This document shows, piece by piece, positions 22,243 through 28,540 of a stretch of DNA of 38,752 bases. Within the stretch, counting starts at the first letter, position 1. The number at the start of each line of letters is the position of its first letter. Under the pieces are notes generated by a model, which did no database searches, was not told the origin of the DNA, and saw nothing but the letters and a program-made list of their open reading frames with translations. A program made the translations under genes and the position numbers. This DNA is from a virus: positions 1 to 38,752 of IMG/VR virus record IMGVR_UViG_3300025645_000176, one strand, 5' to 3'.

Positions 22243-22419
22243 ATGACTGATTTTATTATTGGCTTTGTGGTTTGCCTGTGGGCTTTCTCATTCGGCATTC
22301 ATGTGGAATCCACTTCAAGTTTGAAGAAAGCACTGAAGGGTTCAATTCTAAACTTACACCTGGTCGTCTATGCGCTACTGAAGGAGATCCAAGATGGAAT
22401 ACTACGACGCTTTATGTGA
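22243..22419 (+). CDS. Small membrane protein (58 residues)
   Basis: ATG 22243 follows AGGAG by 7 bases. One strong N-terminal transmembrane segment (FIIGFVVCLWAFSFGIHV) is followed by a basic helix, KKALKGSILNLHLVVYALLK. The overall form resembles T7's small gene 4 region membrane proteins. It overlaps the next gene by 26 bases. Function unknown; anchoring of replication complexes or membrane interference are both conceivable. Confidence 0.7.
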   Translation: MTDFIIGFVVCLWAFSFGIHVESTSSLKKALKGSILNLHLVVYALLKEIQDGILRRFM

Positions 22420-22585
22420 AATGGCGCTGATCTATCTCGTCGGAGCCTCCGTTGTGAACTATTACTATGCGCGTAAGTTAAAGAATACGGACCTGGAAGC
22501 ACAAGAGAACGAGGCCAAGGCCCATGCGTTTATGTCAATGCAAGCTGAGATATGGGAAAGAGGAAATAAGCATGGGAACTCCTGA
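22394..22585 (+). CDS. Small membrane protein (63 residues)
   Basis: AAGGAG lies 8 bases before ATG 22394, an excellent ribosome site inside the previous gene. One membrane segment (ALIYLVGASVVNYYYA) is followed by a charged helix (RKLKNTDLEAQENEAKAHAF). Two adjacent short membrane genes with overlaps suggest a pair. Unknown function. Confidence 0.7.
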   Translation: MEYYDALCEMALIYLVGASVVNYYYARKLKNTDLEAQENEAKAHAFMSMQAEIWERGNKHGNS

Positions 22586-22946
22586 GCAAGATCTATATGA
22601 CATGTTAGAACGTGAAGCTATTGAAGAAGCTGACGAGGATGCTTGCACCGCTTGGGTAGACTATGACGTCATTCCAGAGCTGACTAAGTTCCTCGCGAAC
22701 TTTGAGTATGAGAAGTTTGACGCTGCTGCAAGCTACTTTCGCATTCACTTGGCTCCTGATGAAGGAATCGTAGGATGGCTTAGAGCAGAGATGGCCGATG
22801 ACTGTGATATCCATTGGTCGTTTATGCACAGGAGCAGAGGCTCTACAGACTTCCGTGAGCTGACTCAACTCTACGTGAATGAGTTCGTAATCATCGATAA
22901 CTTCCTTGAATATAACAATGAGGTAGTTTGCAATGAAACAGTATAG
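22572..22946 (+). CDS. Hypothetical acidic protein (124 residues)
   Basis: Start at ATG 22572 with AGAGGA upstream; longer starts fall inside the previous gene. The protein is acidic and mostly helical ([36 protein letters not shown]), without membrane segments or clear motifs. It lies between primase-helicase and thymidylate synthase and overlaps the latter's start by 14 bases. No family recognised. Confidence 0.65.
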   Translation: MGTPEQDLYDMLEREAIEEADEDACTAWVDYDVIPELTKFLANFEYEKFDAAASYFRIHLAPDEGIVGWLRAEMADDCDIHWSFMHRSRGSTDFRELTQLYVNEFVIIDNFLEYNNEVVCNETV

Positions 22947-23784
22947 GGAACTCTGTAAGCGTATTCTAAACAAAGGCGTAATGGTCCACAACGAAAGGAC
23001 TAACAAGGGCGTCTTAACAGTCATTAATGCTGACTTAGAGTACAACGTAGGTGCCGGAGAGTTCCCGCTGGTAACGACTAGGAAGGCGTACTATAAGCCT
23101 GCCATTGCAGAGCTGCTTGGCTACCTAAGAGGGCACGATAACGCCTCTGCCTTTCGAGACTTAGGTACTCAGACGTGGAATGCGAATGCCAACGACAACC
23201 CTGCATGGCTTAAGAATCCCGCTCGCTATGGGGAAGACGACATGGGTCGGGTCTATGGCGTTCAGCTTCGAGAGTGGCGCTCATCTTCGCGGACGGAATA
23301 CGACCAGCTCACTAAGGTCTACAACAACCTGAAGCAGGGTATTGATGACCGTGGTGAGATTCTGATGATGTGGAACCCTGGTGAGTTCGACCTCGGATGT
23401 CTCCGTCCTTGCATGTACGGCTATCAGTTCAGCATCTTAGACGGGACGCTACATCTACACGCCACTCAGCGCTCCTGTGACGTCCCTCTAGGCCTTGTGT
23501 TCAACATGGTACAGGTCTATGCGTTCTTAGCCATCATGGCCCAGATAACAGGACTGAAGCCTGGCATTGCTTACCATAAGATCGTCAATGCTCACATCTA
23601 TGAAGACCAGATTGATCTGATGAAAATGCAGGTCACTCGGACTCCTCATGCCTCACCAAAGTTCAAGATTAACTCTGACATCAAAACGTTAGATGACGTC
23701 CTGACATGGGTGAACGTTGAAGAAGACTTCGAGCTATCTGGCTACACCCACTACCCGGCTATTAAGTATCCCTTCTCCGTATAA
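22933..23784 (+). CDS. thyA: Thymidylate synthase (ThyA type)
   Basis: A 283-residue enzyme that methylates dUMP to dTMP with methylene-tetrahydrofolate, supplying dTTP for phage DNA. The nucleophile Cys is in [12 protein letters not shown] (about residue 160), followed by [20 protein letters not shown], the dUMP- and folate-binding segment, and AHIYEDQID near the C-terminus, with its essential His and Tyr. An Arg loop ([10 protein letters not shown]) and W in QTWNAN are also kept. The sequence ends normally and looks functional. The gene lies in the replication cluster, which suggests a nucleotide need during infection. The ThyA form, not ThyX, fits a proteobacterial host. Confidence 0.93.
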   Translation: MKQYRELCKRILNKGVMVHNERTNKGVLTVINADLEYNVGAGEFPLVTTRKAYYKPAIAELLGYLRGHDNASAFRDLGTQTWNANANDNPAWLKNPARYGEDDMGRVYGVQLREWRSSSRTEYDQLTKVYNNLKQGIDDRGEILMMWNPGEFDLGCLRPCMYGYQFSILDGTLHLHATQRSCDVPLGLVFNMVQVYAFLAIMAQITGLKPGIAYHKIVNAHIYEDQIDLMKMQVTRTPHASPKFKINSDIKTLDDVLTWVNVEEDFELSGYTHYPAIKYPFSV

Positions 23785-23794
23785 GGAAGTAATC

Positions 23795-24040
23795 ATGACA
23801 AGTAAAGTCCTCTTATTCACGTCACCAACATGCAACCCCTGTAAGGCGCTCAAGGCTTATCTAGCAACCAACTCGCACGACGCTGATGAGATCAATATAG
23901 AGTCACCAGCAGGACATCAGCAGTCTCGGCTGTATCGCGTAAGAAGTCTCCCGACACTCGTTCGAGTGGACGACCAAGGAGGTCTTATAGAATCTGTAGT
24001 CGGCTTCAATGTTCCTTCAGTAAAACAATTCTTCTCCTAA
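23795..24040 (+). CDS. Thioredoxin/glutaredoxin-like protein
   Basis: An 81-residue redox protein with FTSPTCNPCKALKAYL: active site C13-N-P-C16 after the first strand, and SLPTLVRV with the expected cis-Pro near residue 53. It is shorter than E. coli thioredoxin and closer to NrdH/glutaredoxin-like minimal folds. Start ATG 23795 follows AAGGAAG. It stands immediately before the T7-type DNA polymerase. T7 polymerase borrows host thioredoxin as processivity factor, so this could be a dedicated partner; it could equally serve reduction of ribonucleotide reductase or thymidylate metabolism. Confidence 0.85.
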   Translation: MTSKVLLFTSPTCNPCKALKAYLATNSHDADEINIESPAGHQQSRLYRVRSLPTLVRVDDQGGLIESVVGFNVPSVKQFFS

Positions 24041-24117
24041 ACTAACTCCTTCTTGTTTTCCTATCTGCTACTGGCAGAGGCTTTCTGTCGCCTGGAATAA
24101 AGAGGGTAAGGATCTAT

Positions 24118-25950
24118 ATGCTTATTTTCGACATCGAGGCAGATGGCCTACTAGACACCGTGACTAAGATTCATTGCATCGTCATCTACGATACAGAGAC
24201 ATCAGAGTATGCACGGTACAACTCAACTACATTGAACAACATCGACGTAGCTGTGAAGCGATTAGAAGAAGCTGATGTACTGCTAGCTCACTTCGGCATT
24301 GGCTACGACTACAAGGCACTGACGTTACTCACAGGCTGGAAGCCTAAAGGTGTCCTCTTAGATAGTGTAGTCATCTCTCGTCTCATCTGGACGAACCTCA
24401 AGGACGACGACTTCACTAAGAGACGCTCTAAGAATCCGAATGATCTGCCAGGGAATCTAATAGGCTCTCATGGCTTGAAAGCCTGGGGGTATCGCTTAGG
24501 AGAATACAAAGGAGACTTCGGAGAGACTGCTGACTGGAGTGAGTGGACCCAAGCGATGGAAGACTACTGTGTACAGGATGTCACGGTAACTCTGAAGCTA
24601 TGGAATCTAATCCAGAAGAAGAACTATTCAGAGACCGCGATAAAACTAGAGCATCAGTTTGCAACTGTGATGAACCGTCAGGAAGACTTTGGATTCTTAT
24701 TCGATCTTAAAGGCGCTCAAGTTCTTCTACAGAAACTTCAGCTTAGGAAGGCAGAGCTAGAGGATAAGCTTCTCGATATGTTCCCGCCTTGGGAGGTCAT
24801 CGTTGACTCTCACTTTGTCCCTAAGGTGAACAACAAGAAGTTGGGCTACGTCAAAGGCGTTCCCTTCGTTAAGAAGAAGACAGTCATCTTCAACCCCGGC
24901 TCTCGTGAGCATATCGCAAGTCGTCTACAAGCTCTCTACGGATGGAAGCCGGAAGCCTTCGGTAACGATGGTAAGCCTTCGGTAGACGACTCGATTCTAA
25001 TGAAACTTACCTACCCCCCTGTGACACTTCTTAGAGAAGCTCTAATGCTTGATAAGAGACTCGGCCAGGTAGCTGAAGGAAAGCAAGCATGGTTAAAACA
25101 CATAAAGGAAGACGGACGAATTCATGGACGTATTAATACTAATGGTGCGGTTACTGGGCGCTGTACTCATAGCCATCCCAATGTCGCTCAAACTCCTTCT
25201 GTCGGTAGCCCTTATGGCGGCGATTGCCGTGCTCTGTTTACTGTGCCTGCTGGTCGGAAACTTGTGGGTGCTGATGCTTCAGGGTTGGAGCTACGTTGTC
25301 TCGCGCACTACATGGCTCGATGGGATAAAGGAGCGTATGGAGAGACGGTAGTCCACGGAGAGTCGTCTAAAGGTACAGACATCCACACAGTCAATCAGAA
25401 GGCTGCTGGATTGCCGGATAGGGACACCGCGAAGACATTTATATACGGCTTCTTATACGGAGCCGGTGACGAGAAGATCGGATCTATCGTCGCTCCAAAA
25501 GCTGGCATCAGAGAGAAGATCAAGAAGGGCAGTGAGCTTCGCTCTAAGTTTCTAAAGGGACTACCTGCTCTCAACTTCTTGATCCAAGCAGTCAAAGCTA
25601 AAGCTAAGAAAGACAAAGCACTCAAAGGACTTGATGGTCGAGTTCTTCACGTTCGATCTGACCACGCCGCCCTCAATACGCTCCTCCAATCAGCAGGGGC
25701 AATCGTTATGAAACAAGCATTAGTTGAACTAGACGAAGCTCTTAAAGCTCTCGGGTACATACCTGGGGATGACTATGAGTTCGTCGCTAATGTCCACGAT
25801 GAGTGGCAGGTAGAGGTCAAGGAAGAACTGGCAGAGAGAGTGGCTATGGAGTCAGAGAAAGCAATGGTCAAGGCTGGAGACTTCTTCAGCTTTAAGTGTC
25901 GTATAGACGGCGAATCGAAGATCGGAAACAACTGGAAGGAAACTCACTAA
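24118..25950 (+). CDS. Family A DNA polymerase, T7 gp5-like
   Basis: A 610-residue polymerase, shorter than T7 gp5 (704). The 3'-5' exonuclease is intact: FDIEADGLLD (Asp5 and Glu7), LLAHFGIGYDYKAL and DYCVQDVTVTLKLW. Polymerase motif A is LVGADASGLELRCLAHY (about 384), motif B is RDTAKTFIYGFLYGAGDEK with the conserved Lys and Tyr (about 432-448), and motif C is ANVHDEWQVEV (about 560). Between the thumb elements, the loop that in T7 binds thioredoxin is shortened: about 43 residues (roughly 217-260) against about 80. The region is AT-poor and shows no frameshift. It copies DNA with the SSB and primase-helicase encoded upstream. An internal start is unlikely; AAGGAT lies 4-5 bases before ATG 24118. 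Confidence 0.96.
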   Translation: MLIFDIEADGLLDTVTKIHCIVIYDTETSEYARYNSTTLNNIDVAVKRLEEADVLLAHFGIGYDYKALTLLTGWKPKGVLLDSVVISRLIWTNLKDDDFTKRRSKNPNDLPGNLIGSHGLKAWGYRLGEYKGDFGETADWSEWTQAMEDYCVQDVTVTLKLWNLIQKKNYSETAIKLEHQFATVMNRQEDFGFLFDLKGAQVLLQKLQLRKAELEDKLLDMFPPWEVIVDSHFVPKVNNKKLGYVKGVPFVKKKTVIFNPGSREHIASRLQALYGWKPEAFGNDGKPSVDDSILMKLTYPPVTLLREALMLDKRLGQVAEGKQAWLKHIKEDGRIHGRINTNGAVTGRCTHSHPNVAQTPSVGSPYGGDCRALFTVPAGRKLVGADASGLELRCLAHYMARWDKGAYGETVVHGESSKGTDIHTVNQKAAGLPDRDTAKTFIYGFLYGAGDEKIGSIVAPKAGIREKIKKGSELRSKFLKGLPALNFLIQAVKAKAKKDKALKGLDGRVLHVRSDHAALNTLLQSAGAIVMKQALVELDEALKALGYIPGDDYEFVANVHDEWQVEVKEELAERVAMESEKAMVKAGDFFSFKCRIDGESKIGNNWKETH

Positions 25951-26606
25951 TGCACACTGAACTAGATCTAGCAGCAGAAGTCCTCGCTTGCACCGAGTCC
26001 TCAGACATCACTCAGTTCGATCAGATGAACTATCTAATCCCTACTATCTACCACGACGAAGAATACGATGTTCATGCTTACGTCACTGAGAAGGTAGTGG
26101 ATAAAGACCACTTCGTCATCGTCGCTTTTAAAGCAGAGAAAGATTCCTCATTGGGCGGGACAAGGATGCACCCTCAGGTAGGCATTAGGAACAACATCTA
26201 CCAAGCCTGGTACAACCTCTGCGACAAGGTAACGACTGACATCTTGGAGCGGACAATGGATGCCGTCCACTACGAAGATTCACAGCCCACTGTCATCGTT
26301 ACTGGTCGAGGTCTAGCAGGACAACTAGCTGCTCTCCAAGCTATCGGGAATAACGCCCATTACCTCTTCACATTCGATACGAAGAACTTCGTCTCAGACT
26401 ACCTCAGACAGGCCTGGGCAGACGGTTCTACCCGAGCCTTCTCGTATCATACGGTTGGCAATAAAGCCTTCCCAGTGTCCTCTAAGGGCGTCCTAGGGGA
26501 CCACATATGGTTCCAGTACAACAAGAAGAAGCTAGACCCATATCGGTTCATCACAGGGGGCCAATGGGATTACTTTAAAGCCTACATGACGGGGAAGGTG
26601 GAGTGA
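25950..26606 (+). CDS. Class-3-lipase-like protein lacking the nucleophile serine
   Basis: A 218-residue protein that starts in the TAATG overlap with the polymerase stop. Its centre follows the alpha/beta-hydrolase pattern of class 3 lipases: HFVIVAFKAE (strand), GGTRMHPQVGIRNN, then TVIVTGRGLAGQLAALQAIG and a later LFTFDTKNF. In active lipases the elbow reads GHSLGG; here it is GRGLAG (residues 119-124), with Gly121 where Ser should be and Arg for His. A Gly-Asp-His (VLGDHIW, about 181-187) follows in the position of the acid/His end. It should not be a standard serine hydrolase and may instead act as a binding fold. Remote, motif-based call; could be an unrelated protein of similar layout. 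Confidence 0.55.
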   Translation: MHTELDLAAEVLACTESSDITQFDQMNYLIPTIYHDEEYDVHAYVTEKVVDKDHFVIVAFKAEKDSSLGGTRMHPQVGIRNNIYQAWYNLCDKVTTDILERTMDAVHYEDSQPTVIVTGRGLAGQLAALQAIGNNAHYLFTFDTKNFVSDYLRQAWADGSTRAFSYHTVGNKAFPVSSKGVLGDHIWFQYNKKKLDPYRFITGGQWDYFKAYMTGKVE

Positions 26607-26935
26607 CAGGTCAGAACCTAAGCCCATGCGTGAAGCTCTGTAAGCTTGAGCTGGGTGTCTGTCGCGGATGCGGTAGGACACTGAACGAGATTCGCCATTG
26701 GTCTACGTCAACACAAGCAGAGCAGCAGACAGTCAGATTAGCTAAAGAGAGGATTGCATTCGAAAAGATCCAGGAACGAATTAGCGAAGAGGTTTTCTGT
26801 ACTAACTCAAGACCAAAATTCATAACAGTAACGCAATCGGAGTGGCGTATTTTACAAGCCGGGAATCTAGATTTTCATGGAAAAAAGGCGAGTGAGTGCA
26901 CCGCGGCAGGAATACCGATGAGGATTTCGGAGTGA
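26603..26935 (+). CDS. DUF1289-type zinc-cysteine protein with extra C-terminal region
   Basis: A 110-residue protein, GTG start overlapping the previous stop (GTGA). Residues about 7-35 read SPCVKLCKLELGVCRGCGRT followed by LNEIRHW, the full signature of the DUF1289 family (four Cys, then R-T-x-x-E-I-x-x-W). Family members are usually short cellular proteins of unknown role; here about 65 residues of charged helix and a Lys/Gln-rich end are added. A zinc or Fe-S site is likely from the cysteines. Function during infection is unknown. Confidence 0.75.
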   Translation: MTGQNLSPCVKLCKLELGVCRGCGRTLNEIRHWSTSTQAEQQTVRLAKERIAFEKIQERISEEVFCTNSRPKFITVTQSEWRILQAGNLDFHGKKASECTAAGIPMRISE

Positions 26936-26937
26936 GC

Positions 26938-27144
26938 ATGATCCACGAAGAGAAGGCGCAGATAGTAAAGAAGCGTGCTGAGATCGAGAGCGCCTTATCA
27001 GCATTATCGTACGAAGAGGACTGCGAGCCTGTCGTTGATTTGGAATATGCCACGAAGGCTCTCAACGATCTGGAGAAGCTAACGCTACTCGCGTTCAATA
27101 GAATTAATCGCAAATTAATACTCAACGAATCAAAACGGAGATAG
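26938..27144 (+). CDS. Small coiled-coil protein (68 residues)
   Basis: I place the start at ATG 26938, two bases after the preceding stop; an earlier in-frame start would overlap that gene heavily. The product is helical and charged (MIHEEKAQIVKKRAEIESAL, DLEYATKALNDLEKLTLLAF) and ends in a basic tail (RKLILNESKRR). Probably oligomeric; no family recognised. Confidence 0.6.
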   Translation: MIHEEKAQIVKKRAEIESALSALSYEEDCEPVVDLEYATKALNDLEKLTLLAFNRINRKLILNESKRR

Positions 27145-27146
27145 AT

Positions 27147-27554
27147 ATGAGATTCTTAGACTTAATAGTAGTGCATTGTTCAGACACACCTTCTGAACGA
27201 ACCGTCACAGTAGACGACATCCGAAAGTGGCATGTCGAAGAGCGAGGCTGGGATGATATCGGATATCATTATGTCATCTACCAGGACGGCTCGGTCCACA
27301 AAGGCAGAGCATTGGATGTCCCCGGTGCTCACGTCAGTGGGCATAATACTCACTCGATAGGAATCTGCTTGATCGGAGGATGGAAAGGGGCAGATGACTA
27401 TTCAGATCTACAGCTACGTTCTCTATCGGAACTGATTAGTAGCCTGAAGGTTTCTCTCCCTGATTCATCTCTTCAGGTTAAAGGTCATTGTGACCTAGAC
27501 AGCGGCAAGACCTGTCCCAACTTCGACGTTAGTGATTGGTGGCAATTCCAGTGA
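27147..27554 (+). CDS. N-acetylmuramoyl-L-alanine amidase (T7 lysozyme family), active form
   Basis: A 135-residue endolysin of the amidase_2 family. All functional residues of T7 lysozyme are visible: zinc ligands His10 (IVVHCS), His114 (VKGHCD) and Cys123 (KTCPNF), catalytic Tyr40 (IGYHYV) and Lys121. The strand SIGICLIGG is conserved. It should cut the amide bond between muramic acid and L-alanine and release progeny. It lies downstream of the polymerase, not in the gene 3.5 slot, which is held by an inactivated homologue (20008). It lacks a signal peptide, so a holin or other route is needed for export; late holin-like genes lie on the other strand. A GTGA overlap links it to the exonuclease gene. 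Confidence 0.92.
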   Translation: MRFLDLIVVHCSDTPSERTVTVDDIRKWHVEERGWDDIGYHYVIYQDGSVHKGRALDVPGAHVSGHNTHSIGICLIGGWKGADDYSDLQLRSLSELISSLKVSLPDSSLQVKGHCDLDSGKTCPNFDVSDWWQFQ

Positions 27555-28300
27555 GGACGCTGTTGATCGATACCGACATCGTTGCTTACAAAGCGGCAGC
27601 CAGAGCTGAGGAGTCAACAGCCTTTGGAGTCGTTGTAGGTGACCTCCAGGAAGCCTGTAACATGGCTGAGGGGGTCATCGAGGAGTATCGTGAGCTCCTG
27701 GAAGCAGATGAGATAATCGTCTGTCTAACGGACACCTGGAACTTCAGGTTAGACGTTGATCCAACCTATAAGGCCAACAGGTCTGGGACTGTTCGCCCTC
27801 AGCTTCTGAAGCCGATCAAGGACTATCTAGCAGAGACCTATCGAAGCTACATTCGTCCTTCATTAGAAGCTGATGATGTCATGGGCATCCTCGCGACTCA
27901 CCCTACGCTTATCCCTGGTGACAAGATCATCGTCAGCGAAGATAAGGACATGCGGACTATCCCTGCAAAGGTGTATCACCCTCATCGTCCTGAGCTGGGG
28001 GTCATGGAAGTCAGTCGGCTGGATGCTGATCGATTCCTCATGTGGCAGACGATCTGTGGTGACGCTACTGATGGCTACCCAGGTGCCAGAGGAGTAGGGA
28101 AGTCTTCAGAGTATGCGAAGGACATCATCTTTACTGATAGAGAAGACCTATGGAATGAAGTGATAGGCGCTTTCGCTTCGGTAGGATTGACTGAAGAGGA
28201 TGCTCTTAGGCAAGCAAGGTTGGCTCGGATACTAAGAGCTGAAGACTATAACTTGAAGGAACGGAAGGTAAACTTATGGACCCCATTAATGCTGCTGTAG
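27551..28300 (+). CDS. 5'-3' exonuclease, T7 gp6-like
   Basis: A 249-residue nuclease of the FEN/5'-exonuclease class. MRTLLIDTDIVAYKAA has the first metal Asp; FRLDVDPTYKANR, the Lys/Arg substrate region; SLEADDVMGILA, the acidic pair; and IVSEDKDMRTI and CGDATDGYPGARGVG, the second metal cluster and helix-hairpin-helix. It removes RNA primers and degrades host DNA, as gp6 does in T7. I chose GTG 27551 because it overlaps the amidase stop (GTGA) and gives a natural N-terminus; a TTG 15 bases upstream is also open. The end overlaps the next gene's ATG by 25 bases. Confidence 0.9.
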   Translation: MRTLLIDTDIVAYKAAARAEESTAFGVVVGDLQEACNMAEGVIEEYRELLEADEIIVCLTDTWNFRLDVDPTYKANRSGTVRPQLLKPIKDYLAETYRSYIRPSLEADDVMGILATHPTLIPGDKIIVSEDKDMRTIPAKVYHPHRPELGVMEVSRLDADRFLMWQTICGDATDGYPGARGVGKSSEYAKDIIFTDREDLWNEVIGAFASVGLTEEDALRQARLARILRAEDYNLKERKVNLWTPLMLL

Positions 28301-28488
28301 ATCATCCCCCTCACTATAAAGCCCACCCTAGCGGAATAGAGTGCATCGAGGTTACTGAATGGATGGGCTTTAATCTCGGGAACGCCATCAAGTACATTTG
28401 GAGGTGTGATGAGAAAGACGCTGATGTCCAGGATCTGGAGAAGGCCATTTGGTATATCCAACGTGAAGTGAAGAAGCGCAAGTTGTAA
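28276..28488 (+). CDS. DUF3310-type small protein (T7 gp1.7-like class)
   Basis: A 70-residue protein with the DUF3310 pattern: DHPPHYKAHPSGIECIEVTE, then WMGFNLGNAIKYIWRCDEKD and DLEKAIWYIQRE. The compact domain occurs in many phages, and in T7 a related segment forms part of the nucleotide kinase gp1.7. A link to nucleotide handling fits its neighbours (exonuclease, polymerase, ThyA upstream). It is the last gene of the rightward block, five bases before a strong terminator. Start ATG 28276 lies inside the exonuclease gene. Confidence 0.85.
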   Translation: MDPINAAVDHPPHYKAHPSGIECIEVTEWMGFNLGNAIKYIWRCDEKDADVQDLEKAIWYIQREVKKRKL

Positions 28489-28492
28489 ACGT

Positions 28493-28537
28493 AAAGCCCT
28501 CTATAGAATCTCTTATGAGACCTATAGGGGGCTTTTT
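28493..28537. terminator. Symmetrical terminator where rightward and leftward blocks converge
   Basis: AAAGCCCTCTATAG (28493-28506) pairs with CTATAGGGGGCTTT (28522-28535), 14 bp with one T-G pair, and is followed by TTT on the plus strand and AAA/TTT on the other. It sits 5 bases after the plus-strand stop and 4 bases past the minus-strand stop. The sequence can stop both strands. Its loop carries CTTATGAGA, the left half of the phage promoter motif. Confidence 0.88.
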
Positions 28538-28540
28538 GGT

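Noticed and set aside
24041-24117. Terminator ahead of the DNA polymerase gene
   Set aside because: The possible stem (GGCAGA with TCTGTCGCC) is imperfect and no U-run follows.
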